From assembly GCA_005881715.1 (NCBI GenBank), contig VBEE01000060.1, positions 1-42,391 of the forward strand: a stretch of DNA of 42,391 nucleotides. The letters are read 5' to 3'. A model generated the notes under the pieces. It did not search any database and was not told the DNA's origin. It saw only the letters and a program-made list of their open reading frames with translations. Positions within the stretch are counted from its first letter, which is position 1. Each line of letters opens with the position of its first letter. Source of the stretch: Chloroflexota bacterium. Its GTDB lineage: Bacteria > Chloroflexota > Dormibacteria > CF-121. Shown here in pieces: positions 1 to 11,377 of this stretch. Position numbers and translations under genes: made by a program.

Positions 1-275
1 TCCAGCTCGTCGCGGAGCTGATCGACGCTGGTGCCGCCTTTGCCGATGACGATGCCCGGTTTCGCGGTGTGAAGCGTGATGGTCAGGGCTGATGAGGAGC
101 GCTCGGTCTCGATGCGCGCCACGCCGGCATTCTTCAGGCGGGTCATCAACATCCGCCGCAGACGGACGTCTTCCAGCAATAGTGGCTTGAACTCCTTGTC
201 CGGAGCGAACCACTTCGCTTCCCAGTTGCGGTAGACGCCCAGCCGGAACCCGTTCGGGTGAACTTTATGCCCCAT
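1..275 (-). CDS. rpsC: Ribosomal protein S3, N-terminal part (cut by window edge)
   Basis: The first 91 codons of small-subunit protein S3, which lies at the mRNA entry channel of the 30S subunit. The N-terminus begins MGHKVHPNGFRLG, the S3 signature, and the KH-domain loop GIVIGKGG is visible near residue 75. The ATG at 273-275 directly abuts the rplV TAG at 276-278, so the two are translationally coupled in the S10-type operon. The rest of the gene lies beyond position 1. Identification is by motif and operon position; nothing unusual is seen in the visible part. Confidence 0.97.
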   Translation of the reverse strand, partial: MGHKVHPNGFRLGVYRNWEAKWFAPDKEFKPLLLEDVRLRRMLMTRLKNAGVARIETERSSSALTITLHTAKPGIVIGKGGTSVDQLRDEL

Positions 276-932
276 CTACTTTGATTTCTTCTCCTTGGTG
301 TCCTTCTTTGGCTCGTCCTTCTTCTTGCTCGCGGTCTTCTTTACCTCGCCCTTCCTGGTCTCGCCCTTTTTCCCCTCCGCCTTCTTGACATCAGTCTTGG
401 CCGGCGCCGCATCGGCCTTCACGGTCTCCGCCTTCGCCTTCCTGGGCCGCGCGGGCGCCTCGACCTCATCGGACTCGGTGGTGGCCGGCTCGATGGCGGC
501 AGCCGTGCGCGCGGCGGCAGCGGCCGCCGGCGTCGGCGCAGGCCGGGCGGTCGGCTGAGGCGCGCGTGGCAGGGCGGCGGCGCGGCGCCGCACCGCCCCG
601 GGCCGGTCTTCGACCACGGCAGTGATGTGGCTGGTCCGCTTGAAGATGCTGAACAGCCGTCCCATGGCGCGCGGCTGGCCGCGCTTCAGCATCGGCCCCG
701 GCTCCACCCGGATCTCTTTGATCACCAGGTCATCCTTGACCAGGTTGAAGTTGTTCTCGGCATTGGCTTGCGCCGAGCGGATCACCTTGGCGACATCGCG
801 CGCCGCCGACTTCGGCATGAACGAGCAGGCGACCAGCGCCTCGCTGACCGGCAGGTTGCGCAGCGTCTGCGCGACCAGTCGCACTTTCCGAGGTGATGTC
901 CTGACCCACTTGGCCTTTGCTTGCACTTCCAT
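276..932 (-). CDS. rplV: Ribosomal protein L22 with long Ala/Pro/Lys-rich C-terminal tail
   Basis: L22 binds 23S rRNA and lines the nascent-peptide exit tunnel. Residues 1-110 are a complete L22 core: the SPRKVRLVA helix near the start, ANAENN, and the tunnel loop RGQPRAMGR. The protein is 218 aa, whereas L22 is usually about 110-120. The extra ~105 residues are low complexity, first Ala/Pro-rich (110-150), then acidic/Ala (150-170), then strongly Lys-rich with repeated KK and KGE units. The tail ends in TAG at 276-278 and stays in frame without a break. The gene sits 2 nt after rpsS. Such basic tails on L22 occur in some high-GC bacteria and probably contact rRNA, but the role is inferred. 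Confidence 0.96.
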   Translation of the reverse strand: MEVQAKAKWVRTSPRKVRLVAQTLRNLPVSEALVACSFMPKSAARDVAKVIRSAQANAENNFNLVKDDLVIKEIRVEPGPMLKRGQPRAMGRLFSIFKRTSHITAVVEDRPGAVRRRAAALPRAPQPTARPAPTPAAAAAARTAAAIEPATTESDEVEAPARPRKAKAETVKADAAPAKTDVKKAEGKKGETRKGEVKKTASKKKDEPKKDTKEKKSK

Positions 933-934
933 GG

Positions 935-1219
935 CTATTTGAGGGTGGTGGATTTCTCCGTGTGATGTCCGTGGGCACGGAATCGTCTGGTGGGCGCGAA
1001 CTCGCCCAACAGGTGCCCGACCATGTTCTCGGTGATGAAGATCGGCACATGCTTTTTCCCGTCGTGGATCGCGAGTGTGTGCCCCACCATCTCGGGGAAG
1101 ACGCTCGAGTCCCGCGACCAGGTCTTGATCACTTTCTTCTCTTTCTGCTGATTCATCGCCGTGACTTTTTTCATCAGCGACGGATGAACGAACGGTCCTT
1201 TCTTCGTTGAACGTGACAT
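935..1219 (-). CDS. rpsS: Ribosomal protein S19
   Basis: S19 of the 30S head, near the A-site finger and S13. It is 94 aa, the normal length, and starts [19 protein letters not shown]. The family core [18 protein letters not shown] and the C-terminal [12 protein letters not shown] are intact. It lies between rplB (3 nt upstream) and rplV (2 nt downstream) in the standard S10-operon order. No anomalies. Confidence 0.98.
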   Translation of the reverse strand: MSRSTKKGPFVHPSLMKKVTAMNQQKEKKVIKTWSRDSSVFPEMVGHTLAIHDGKKHVPIFITENMVGHLLGEFAPTRRFRAHGHHTEKSTTLK

Positions 1220-1222
1220 GTA

Positions 1223-2068
1223 TTAGCCCTTACTCTTCCGCTTGGGTGGCCGGCGTCGAACGATCATGTTCTTGGTTTTCTTGTTGCGCCGCGTCCGATA
1301 GCCGAGCGTCGGCTTGCCCCAGGGCGTCTGCGGATGGCCGCCGGCGCCGGATCGGCCTTCCCCACCGCCGTGGGGATGGTCGAATGGATTCATCGACATG
1401 CCGCGCACCGCGGGACGCTTGCCCCGCCAGCGGCTCTTGCCGGCCTTGCCGACATTCTCGTTTTCGTGCTCGACATTGCCGATCTGGCCCACGGTCGCGT
1501 AGCAGATGACCGCGACCCGCCGAACCTCGCCCGACGGCATCCGGATCTGGGCGTAGTCGCCCTCGCGAGCCAGTAACTGCGCCGACATGCCGGCGGAGCG
1601 AACGACCTGGCCGCCGCGTCCGGGCTTGAGCTCGATGTTGTGCACCGTGCTGCCGACCGGAATGTTGGCCAGTGGCAGCGCATTGCCGGGTTTGATGTCG
1701 GCTTCCGGCCCACTCGCCACGGGATCGCCGACCGTCAAGCCGACCGGGGCCAGGATGTAGCGCTTCTCGCCGTCGGCATAGGTCAGCAACGCGATCCGGG
1801 CGCTACGGTTCGGGTCGTACTCGATGGCGCTGACCGTCGCCGGGATGTTCAGCTTGTTGCGCTTGAAGTCGATGAGGCGGTAGAGCTTGCGGTGGCCGCC
1901 GCCCTGATGGCGTACCGTGATCTTTCCCTGGGCATTGCGACCGGCGTCCGTCTTCATCGAAACGAGCAGCCGCTTCTCCGCCTTCTTGCCTCGCGTGACG
2001 TCCTCGAACGCGCTCACCGACATGAAGCGGCGGCCGGGCGAGGTGGGTCGGTACTTCTTGAGTGGCAT
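1223..2068 (-). CDS. rplB: Ribosomal protein L2
   Basis: L2 is a primary 23S rRNA binder needed for subunit joining and peptidyl-transferase activity. At 281 aa it is close to the usual 273-280. Visible landmarks are the N-terminal [15 protein letters not shown], an OB-like RNA-binding half, and the C-terminal block [16 protein letters not shown] with the conserved histidine of HPHGGG. The C-terminus is basic ([10 protein letters not shown]). The start codon shares one base with the rplW stop (TGATG at 2066-2070), indicating translational coupling. Confidence 0.98.
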   Translation of the reverse strand: MPLKKYRPTSPGRRFMSVSAFEDVTRGKKAEKRLLVSMKTDAGRNAQGKITVRHQGGGHRKLYRLIDFKRNKLNIPATVSAIEYDPNRSARIALLTYADGEKRYILAPVGLTVGDPVASGPEADIKPGNALPLANIPVGSTVHNIELKPGRGGQVVRSAGMSAQLLAREGDYAQIRMPSGEVRRVAVICYATVGQIGNVEHENENVGKAGKSRWRGKRPAVRGMSMNPFDHPHGGGEGRSGAGGHPQTPWGKPTLGYRTRRNKKTKNMIVRRRPPKRKSKG

Positions 2069-2358
2069 CAGACGCCCTGGAACATGCTTTCGATCTTCTG
2101 TCCTTCGGCGAGCGTCACGACCGCCTTCTTCCAGTTCGACTGAAAGCCGTGGGTGCGGCCCCGCCGGCGCTCCTTGCCGCGCACGTGCATCGTGTTCACG
2201 CTGACGACCTCCACCTTGAAGGCGTCGGCGATGGCCAGCGCGATCTCGGTCTTGGTCGCCTTCGGGTGAACCCGAAACAGGTACTTGCCGGTCGCCATCG
2301 CGGCGTAGCTCTTCTCACTGATCAATGGGCGCTGCACCACGTGAACAGCCTCTTTCAT
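2068..2358 (-). CDS. rplW: Ribosomal protein L23
   Basis: L23 sits at the peptide-tunnel exit and docks trigger factor and SRP. I take the ATG at 2356-2358, giving 96 aa starting [21 protein letters not shown] longer open frame runs upstream to 2733, but it lies wholly inside rplD and has no L23 homology. [14 protein letters not shown] and the [15 protein letters not shown] segment are family hallmarks. The start overlaps the rplD stop by four bases (ATGA) and the end overlaps rplB by one, so the three genes are tightly coupled. Confidence 0.97.
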   Translation of the reverse strand: MKEAVHVVQRPLISEKSYAAMATGKYLFRVHPKATKTEIALAIADAFKVEVVSVNTMHVRGKERRRGRTHGFQSNWKKAVVTLAEGQKIESMFQGV

Positions 2359-2993
2359 GTGAGCCACTCCTCCACCTGGGTCAGTGCCGAGCGGGTGAAG
2401 ACCACGGTATCGGCCGTCAGCACGTCGCTGGGGTTGAGGTTGGTGCCCAGGATGGTCTTGATGCCGGCCAGGTTCCGGGTGGATTTCTCCAGCATCACGT
2501 CGTGCTGCGGAATCACGAACAGGACGCGGGCGCCGGCACCCAGCTGATCGAAAAGCTCGGCCACCACCCGTGTCTTGGGCGCGTCCAGCGCGATCTCCTC
2601 GACGACGCGGACGGCGCCGTCCTGGGACTTCACCGAAAGCGCGGCGCGCAACGCGAGCCGGCGCTGCTTGCGCGGCATCTTCTGCTCGTAGCTGCGCGGG
2701 TGCGGACCGAAGACCACCCCGCCGTGGCGCCACTGCGGCGCCCGGGTGCTGCCCTGGCGCGCCCGCCCGGTGCCCTTCTGTTTCCAGGGCTTCTTGCCGC
2801 CCCCGGAAACCTCGCCGCGAGTCTTGGTCTGGTGGGTGCCCTGGCGGTCGTTGGCCTGCTGCCGCAGCACCGCCTGGTGCAGCACGGCCTCGTTCACCGG
2901 CACGTTGAAGACCGACGCCGGCAGCTCAACCTGGCCACTCTCCTTGCCTTCACGGTCGTAGACCGTGACCGACATGGGGCTGGGGCTGGCCAC
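2355..2993 (-). CDS. rplD: Ribosomal protein L4
   Basis: L4 (212 aa) contributes a loop to the exit-tunnel constriction opposite L22. The tunnel loop is recognisable as KPWKQKGTGRARQGSTRAP near residues 68-86, followed by GGVVFGPHPRSYEQKMPRK. The C-terminal globular part includes the RNVAGI-like STRNLAGIKTI motif and ends QVEEWL. The gene abuts rplC with no spacer. In enterobacteria L4 autoregulates the S10 operon; no matching leader structure can be assigned here because the operon begins far upstream at rpsL. Confidence 0.97.
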   Translation of the reverse strand: MASPSPMSVTVYDREGKESGQVELPASVFNVPVNEAVLHQAVLRQQANDRQGTHQTKTRGEVSGGGKKPWKQKGTGRARQGSTRAPQWRHGGVVFGPHPRSYEQKMPRKQRRLALRAALSVKSQDGAVRVVEEIALDAPKTRVVAELFDQLGAGARVLFVIPQHDVMLEKSTRNLAGIKTILGTNLNPSDVLTADTVVFTRSALTQVEEWLT

Positions 2994-3641
2994 TTATTTC
3001 TTCCCCTTGGGCTGCCGGGCCGAGTCGCGGACCAGCACGACGCTGTTCTTGTGGCCGGGGACGTCGCCGTTGACCAGCAACAGGTTGCGGTCGAGGTCGA
3101 CTCGAACCACCGTGAGGTGCATGGTGGTCCGCTGCGCATTGCCCAGCTGGCCCGCCATCCGCATCCCTTTGTAGACCCGCGACGGCGTGGAGGACGACCC
3201 GATCGATCCGGGCTGCTTGATGTTGTGGGAGCCGTGCGTTACCGGGCCGCGGCCGAAATGGTGCCGCTTGTGCTGGCCGGAGAATCCCTTGCCCTTCGAG
3301 GTGCCGGTCACATCGACCAGCTCGCCCGCCGCGAACAGGTCCGCCTTGAGCGCCTGGCCCACGGCGTAGCCGGCGTCGGCCTTGAGCCGGATCTCCTTGA
3401 GGTGGCGATGAGCCTTGACCCCCGCCTTCTTGAAATGACCGGCGGTGGCCCTGGTCAGCTTCTTCTCCTCGACCTCGCCGAAGCCAAGCTGGACCGCGCC
3501 GTAGCCGTCCTTCTGGACGGCCCGGAGCCCAACCACGGTGCAGGGGCCGGCCTCGAGGACGGTGACCGGCAGGAGCTCACCTTTCTCGGTGAACACCTGG
3601 GTCATCCCGATCTTCTTCGCCAGCAGCCCCTTGGTCGCCAT
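2994..3641 (-). CDS. rplC: Ribosomal protein L3
   Basis: L3 (215 aa) nucleates 50S assembly and reaches toward the peptidyl-transferase centre. The N-terminus GLLAKKIGMTQVF and the central loop GRGPVTHGSHN followed by GSIGSSSTPSRVYKGMRMAG are textbook L3. The basic C-terminus ends in RQPKGKK. It lies 1 nt after rpsJ and immediately before rplD, the normal order. Length and motifs are complete. Confidence 0.98.
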   Translation of the reverse strand: MATKGLLAKKIGMTQVFTEKGELLPVTVLEAGPCTVVGLRAVQKDGYGAVQLGFGEVEEKKLTRATAGHFKKAGVKAHRHLKEIRLKADAGYAVGQALKADLFAAGELVDVTGTSKGKGFSGQHKRHHFGRGPVTHGSHNIKQPGSIGSSSTPSRVYKGMRMAGQLGNAQRTTMHLTVVRVDLDRNLLLVNGDVPGHKNSVVLVRDSARQPKGKK

Positions 3642-3642
3642 C

Positions 3643-3948
3643 TCAGAGCTTGATCTCGATGTTCACGCCGGACGGCAGGTTGAGCCGCATCAGCGCGTCA
3701 ACAACTTTCGGATTGGGGTCCAGGATGTCGATGATCCGCTTGTGAGTCCGCATCTCAAACTGCTCGCGCGAGTCCTTGTCGATGAAGGGTGAGCGGATCA
3801 CCGTCCAGCGATTGATTTCGGTGGGCAGTGGGATGGGGCCCGCCGTGGATGCGTTGGTACGTCGCGCCGTGTCCACGATCTTGTCCGCGGCCTGGTCGAG
3901 GACGCGGTGGTCGTAGGCCTTCAGCCGGATGCGGATCTTCTGGGCCAC
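3643..3948 (-). CDS. rpsJ: Ribosomal protein S10 / NusE
   Basis: S10 (101 aa) is a 30S head protein and, as NusE, a transcription antitermination factor that binds NusB and NusG. The protein begins [19 protein letters not shown] and contains the family segment [20 protein letters not shown] and [11 protein letters not shown]. It follows the tuf stop by 3 nt, so it depends on transcription through tuf. No anomaly. Confidence 0.98.
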   Translation of the reverse strand: MAQKIRIRLKAYDHRVLDQAADKIVDTARRTNASTAGPIPLPTEINRWTVIRSPFIDKDSREQFEMRTHKRIIDILDPNPKVVDALMRLNLPSGVNIEIKL

Positions 3949-3951
3949 GTG

Positions 3952-5136
<1,185 letters not shown>

Positions 5137-5160
5137 TGTTACTCCTTCTTCGAATCCTCC

Positions 5161-7251
<2,091 letters not shown>

Positions 7252-7258
7252 TTGTCTC

Positions 7259-7729
7259 CTAGTACCGAAAATGACTGAAGGCCTTGTTGCTCTCAGCCAT
7301 CTTGTGGGTCTCTTCCCGCCGCTTGATCGTGGCCCCCACCCCGTTAGCGGCGTCCATCAGCTCTCCGGCGAGCTTCTCTTGCATACTCTTCCCAGATCGG
7401 GCCCTGGCGTAACGTACGATCCAGCGTCGGGCCAGCGCCGAGCGGCGGTCCGGTCGGATCTCGACCGGCACCTGGTACGTGGCGCCGCCGATCCGGCGGG
7501 GCTTGACCTCGAGCACCGGGGTGGCGTTCTTCAAGGCCGAGTCGAAGACCTCGATCGGGTCCTTCTTCGCCACCTTCCGGATGCGGTCCAGGGAGCCGTA
7601 GACGACCCGCTCGGCCGTGCTCCGCTTCCCCCGCTGCATCACGACGTTGACGAACTTCGCTACGCCCTCGTGTGTATAGATGGGATCAGGCAGGGTAACG
7701 CGCTTTTGAATACGTGGACGCCGCGGCAT
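7259..7729 (-). CDS. rpsG: Ribosomal protein S7
   Basis: S7 organises the 30S head and the E-site. The start chosen is ATG 7727-7729, giving 156 aa, exactly the usual bacterial length. A longer open frame up to 7840 overlaps rpsL and adds non-homologous residues. It begins [18 protein letters not shown] and contains [22 protein letters not shown] and the C-terminal [15 protein letters not shown]. It ends TAG. It starts 1 nt after the rpsL stop, so it is probably coupled to it. Confidence 0.98.
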   Translation of the reverse strand: MPRRPRIQKRVTLPDPIYTHEGVAKFVNVVMQRGKRSTAERVVYGSLDRIRKVAKKDPIEVFDSALKNATPVLEVKPRRIGGATYQVPVEIRPDRRSALARRWIVRYARARSGKSMQEKLAGELMDAANGVGATIKRREETHKMAESNKAFSHFRY

Positions 7730-7730
7730 C

Positions 7731-8114
<384 letters not shown>

Positions 8115-8124
8115 GACTTGACCT

Positions 8125-8141
8125 CGCCCGATTTTCGGGCG
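8125..8141 (-). promoter_or_regulatory. Leader hairpin upstream of rpsL
   Basis: A 7-bp perfect stem (CGCCCGA with TCGGGCG, 3-nt loop) lies in the ~30-nt leader between the predicted start site and the rpsL Shine-Dalgarno (GCGAGG). It ends right before the ribosome-binding site. No U-tract follows, so it is not a terminator. A translational role (for example S7- or S12-type feedback) is possible but unproven. Confidence 0.5.
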
Positions 8142-8150
8142 CGAACGGGT

Positions 8151-8180
8151 ATTGTACGGCCGATTCGGCTCGGCTGTCAA
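8151..8180 (-). promoter_or_regulatory. Sigma70-type promoter of the rpsL-rpsG-fusA-tuf operon
   Basis: On the minus strand, TTGACA (8175-8180) and TACAAT (8151-8156) are separated by 18 nt. The predicted start is about 8144, giving a ~30-nt leader to the rpsL ATG. Near-consensus boxes and position make this the likely main promoter of the translation-factor and S10-type gene run. Confidence 0.8.
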
Positions 8181-8190
8181 ATGCGACCCG

Positions 8191-8226
8191 CACCCTGACC
8201 CTCACCCGCCGTGCGGTGGGAGGGAA
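8191..8226. repeat. Dispersed GC-rich palindromic repeat, copy A
   Basis: This copy reads CACCCTGACCCTCACCCG, then CGGTGGGAGGGAA after a short loop. It lies between the stop of the membrane protein at 8234 and the rpsL -35 box. The same element recurs at 12700-12742, 13493-13536 and, in part, at 28541-28560. The imperfect inverted repeat could act as a terminator for the gene ending at 8234. Confidence 0.7.
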
Positions 8227-8233
8227 TTCGAGG

Positions 8234-8704
8234 CTAGAACGGCTTCACGGCCATCAGCCAGACCAGGATGACGAAGGCGACCACGCCCACGGCGCTGATC
8301 GGGCCGGGCTGCGTGCTCGCGGCCACCTTGCGGATCACATCGGGTGTCTCTGCCACCGGCCCGCGGTGGCGCCGCTCCCGGGCTTCGCCGCGCAGCGGGT
8401 TGTACTGCTGCCCCATCAGGTTCATCAGGATGATCGTGACCACCAGGATGATGATCGCCGTCCAGATCCACTTGAATCGCCACCACTGCCCGGCGAACCC
8501 GGCCGCAATCCCGGTCAGCAGGACCAGACCCAGGAAGGGATACATCACCCGGGTCGACAGCGTCGAGAGCACGACCAGCGAACGGATGGAATCCGGGGAT
8601 GTTTCCCGGCGAAGGCGCAACCCCATGGCCGCCGAAGCGCCGTGGGCGAGGACGAAGCCAACCACCGAGGTGACGTGCAGGAAGACGAGCCAGGCGTACG
8701 GCAT
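8234..8704 (-). CDS. Four-helix membrane protein, possibly DUF2269/CopD-like
   Basis: This is a 156-aa polytopic protein. Four hydrophobic segments are visible: about 5-27 (LHVTSVVGFVLAHGAS), 50-68, 78-98 and 135-153. A conserved-looking histidine pair in helix 1 and an RR(E) turn after it resemble DUF2269/CopD-type four-helix proteins. That family call is tentative and the function is unknown. The gene is the last of three on the minus strand, 12 nt after the upstream glycosyltransferase-like gene, so they are probably cotranscribed. The segment 100-130 is hydrophilic and Arg-rich (GEARERRHRG) and probably cytoplasmic. Confidence 0.75.
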   Translation of the reverse strand: MPYAWLVFLHVTSVVGFVLAHGASAAMGLRLRRETSPDSIRSLVVLSTLSTRVMYPFLGLVLLTGIAAGFAGQWWRFKWIWTAIIILVVTIILMNLMGQQYNPLRGEARERRHRGPVAETPDVIRKVAASTQPGPISAVGVVAFVILVWLMAVKPF

Positions 8705-8716
8705 ATCGTCAGCCGA

Positions 8717-10033
8717 TTATGCGGCAGCGGCGGGGCGGGTGAAGACGTCACGATCGACGTGCTGGCCGATCCGGCGGGCTCCCCGCCGGGTGGCGCCGGC
8801 CAGGATGGCGAGAAAGAGGACGACGGCGAGATAGTTGTCGTTGACGAAGCGGCTGAAGAACAGGACGACGGCGAGGGTGGCGGTCGCCCACCAGAGCACG
8901 GTGGCGAGCGTCGGCCGGCCAACCACCCGCCGGATGCCCAAGGCAAACACGGGAAGCGTCCCCAGCGCCTGCAGGATCGCGAAGGGAAAGTAGGCGCCTG
9001 GGCTCGGGATGATCTTCAACAGGAGGAGGATCTCCGAAAAGCCGTAGCCCTGGATCGGGTAGCGGTGTGGGTCGCTCCCGCTGACGAACGAAACCGTGTC
9101 CGCCCAGTACGCTCCCGGATTCCAGAGAAAGAAGGGAGCGATCGTCAACAGCCCGGGCAGGATGAGACCGGCCAGCACGCTCAGCTGCCGGGCCGTCGAC
9201 CAGCGCTCCGCGCGCGAACGACGCCACACCAGCAGGGCGAGCAGCGGGAGAAGAAACACGGCGAACGGCTTGAAGGCCGCCGCCGCTCCGAATGCCAGGG
9301 CGGCGAGCATCGGACGGTCGCGCTCCCAGGCCAGCACGCCGAGGACGATCGGGGCGAGAAAGAGGATGTCGTTGCGGCCCTGCGCCAGGTAGAAGAAGGG
9401 ATCGAGAAAGAGCGCGGCCAGAACCAGGTAGCGCCACTCCCATCGCCACGGCAGTTTGATGATCGCCACCGCCGCCACCACCGCGACCAGCAGGTCGACC
9501 AGCCGGACATCGAACGGCACCCCCACCGAGTGCGCCAGGGCGTAGGCGGGCAATGGGAGGAGGAAGACCGCCGGGGGATAGACGTAGTGGTAGAGGCTCG
9601 GATCGATCGGCGTGTTCACGTACCAGTGCCACAGCCGCATGCTCGTAGTCGTGTAATCGACGCCGTAGGGATCGAGCCCGCCCAGCAGCAGGCGGATGGC
9701 TTCCTCCGTTTGATAGGCGCCATCGTGCATCAGGATCGGCGCGCCGGTATTCCAGCGCAGCGCGATGAGCGCCAGCGTCGGCACCACGACCGTGGCAACC
9801 ACCAGCACGAGCAGGCCGCCCAGCTGCAGCCGCCGACGGAGCAGCGTCAGGGCCGCGATCACTGTCGCCACGAATGAGCATGCCCACACCGTCAGCCCCG
9901 ACCCCCTACCGAGGAAAAGCCCGGTCCCAAACCAGAGCCAGCCGGAGATCAGCGAGAGGCTGCCGAACAGCAGCAGCGCGAGATGCGGCCGGAAGAGGAG
10001 CCGGCGAGGAAGGCGCGCCACGCGATGGATCAC
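8717..10033 (-). CDS. GT87/GT-C-like integral membrane glycosyltransferase
   Basis: A 438-aa protein with about ten hydrophobic helices and GTG start at 10031-10033. Features typical of the GT87/DUF2029 polyprenol-phosphate-mannose-dependent transferases are an acidic first loop (GAPILMHDGAYQTEEA, about 99-114), the short sequence LDPYGVDYT, an RND motif in FYLAQGRNDILFL, and a lysine in AAAFKPFAVFLLP. The members named in this family move mannose from a lipid carrier onto envelope glycans outside the membrane; the substrate here is unknown. The neighbouring gene at 10104 shares its landmarks, so the two look like a tandem duplication. Confidence is high for a GT-C-type protein and moderate for GT87. 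Confidence 0.8.
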   Translation of the reverse strand: MIHRVARLPRRLLFRPHLALLLFGSLSLISGWLWFGTGLFLGRGSGLTVWACSFVATVIAALTLLRRRLQLGGLLVLVVATVVVPTLALIALRWNTGAPILMHDGAYQTEEAIRLLLGGLDPYGVDYTTTSMRLWHWYVNTPIDPSLYHYVYPPAVFLLPLPAYALAHSVGVPFDVRLVDLLVAVVAAVAIIKLPWRWEWRYLVLAALFLDPFFYLAQGRNDILFLAPIVLGVLAWERDRPMLAALAFGAAAAFKPFAVFLLPLLALLVWRRSRAERWSTARQLSVLAGLILPGLLTIAPFFLWNPGAYWADTVSFVSGSDPHRYPIQGYGFSEILLLLKIIPSPGAYFPFAILQALGTLPVFALGIRRVVGRPTLATVLWWATATLAVVLFFSRFVNDNYLAVVLFLAILAGATRRGARRIGQHVDRDVFTRPAAAA

Positions 10034-10103
10034 GCGGCGAGCACCGCGACCCCCGGCTGCGGCGGGGCCAGCGGGCGGGCTCGCGCCACCAGTCCCGTGA
10101 GGA

Positions 10104-11279
10104 TCAACTCCGCACCCAGAAGCTCACGTAGAGCACCAGCAGCATCGCGAGGCCGGCAAAGATCAGGACATCGGCCAGGCGCGCCCGGGCCCGAATCCGC
10201 AGCCAGCCGATGGTCCAGATGGCGACGCCCACGACCACCTCGACCGCGGCGAAGGGGAAGGCATCGCGGGCGCCATGGATGACGCCATTCGAGAGGAGGA
10301 ACGCCGAGAGCCCAAAGCCATTGATGGGATAGGCGTCGGGCCCGCTTCCGGCCACGAAGACGATGGTGTCCCGAATGAAGGCACCCGCATTCCACGACAT
10401 GAACGGCGCCAGCATGGCCAGAGCCGCGCCGGTCGCCAGCGCCGCCGCTCGGATCAACTCGCGCACATCTGCACCGCGCACGACGGCCCATGCCGCGATG
10501 AGGGGTACGGCCAGCACCGCATGCTGCTTGGTCACGACGGCGAGCCCGAGCAGCAGGCCCATCAGCAGGTAGCGCCGGCGGTCGGCGGCCAGCAGCGCCG
10601 CCAGGACGAGGGCCAGCATCGGCAGGTCGTTGTCGCCGAGCACCGCCACCAGCGAATGGCCGGGGATGAGGAAGAATGCGGTGGCCGCCAGACGGCCGGG
10701 CGCTCCGGGGAAGAGGCGGGACAGCAGCCACCAGATAAGGCCGGCGGCGACCAGCAGGAAGACCCGTTCATCCCACCAGCCCAGCGGTCGAGCCGCAAGC
10801 TGCAGCGGCAGCGGCCAGAGGAACTGACCCGGCCAGGTGACCAGGTGATGGAGGGCCGGGCTGGCAAAGGTTTCGCCCCAGGGAGCCGCGCTAAGCCCCG
10901 CCGCCCCATAGTCGGCGCCGTACGGATCGATCCCCCGCAGCAGGAAGTCACCGGCAAGCTGCGTCTGGTAAGCGCCGTCGCCGATCAGGGCCGTTGGGGA
11001 GGGGACGACGTGCCAGCGGATGATCGCCCCGACGACCGGGACCGCGTACAGGGAGAGGATCGCCATCGCGCAACCGATCGCCCGCAACTGACGGCGGATG
11101 AGACCCGCGGCCACCGCCAGCGCCGTCGCGCCAATCCAGAGGGCGACCAGGCCAGCCGGCCAGGACCAGGTCTGCGCGATCCGCCAATCGATCGCCGCCG
11201 AGGGAATCGCGAGGACCAGCAGCAGGATGGACTCGATGTGGCGGTACGCGACGCGGGTACCAGGACGACGCGCGGGCAT
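10104..11279 (-). CDS. GT87/GT-C-like integral membrane glycosyltransferase (paralogue)
   Basis: A polytopic protein of 391 aa if the ATG at 11277-11279 is used. The frame is open to a GTG at 11330, but the extra 17 residues are not hydrophobic and neither start has a clear ribosome-binding site. It shares with the downstream gene the loop DGAYQTQLAGDFLLRG followed by IDPYGADYG, an acidic GDNDLPMLAL where the other has GRNDILFL, a lysine in VVTKQHAVLAVP, and FVAGSGPDAYPINGFGLSAF near the C-terminus. These match position for position, so the two are paralogues. A role in glycolipid or envelope polysaccharide synthesis is inferred. It is divergent from the peptidase starting at 11378 and begins this three-gene unit. 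Confidence 0.78.
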   Translation of the reverse strand: MPARRPGTRVAYRHIESILLLVLAIPSAAIDWRIAQTWSWPAGLVALWIGATALAVAAGLIRRQLRAIGCAMAILSLYAVPVVGAIIRWHVVPSPTALIGDGAYQTQLAGDFLLRGIDPYGADYGAAGLSAAPWGETFASPALHHLVTWPGQFLWPLPLQLAARPLGWWDERVFLLVAAGLIWWLLSRLFPGAPGRLAATAFFLIPGHSLVAVLGDNDLPMLALVLAALLAADRRRYLLMGLLLGLAVVTKQHAVLAVPLIAAWAVVRGADVRELIRAAALATGAALAMLAPFMSWNAGAFIRDTIVFVAGSGPDAYPINGFGLSAFLLSNGVIHGARDAFPFAAVEVVVGVAIWTIGWLRIRARARLADVLIFAGLAMLLVLYVSFWVRS

Positions 11280-11377
11280 GCTCGCGACCGAGGCCACGCC
11301 GGTACAACGAAACCCCGGGGCGATCCTCACCGGGGCCTGCTAGCCTGATACGGCCAACGCCAGTTTCGGGAGGGTAC

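Noticed and set aside
2325-3653. Long plus-strand open frame (442 aa) opposite rplW-rplC
   Set aside because: It is antisense to three certain ribosomal genes, rich in His/Arg/Leu as expected for a GC-rich shadow, and has no domain.
8216-9877. 553-aa plus-strand frame opposite the GT87-like genes
   Set aside because: Composition (Gln/Arg/His/Gly-rich, no hydrophobic core) is a shadow; the minus-strand frame has clear membrane helices and family motifs.
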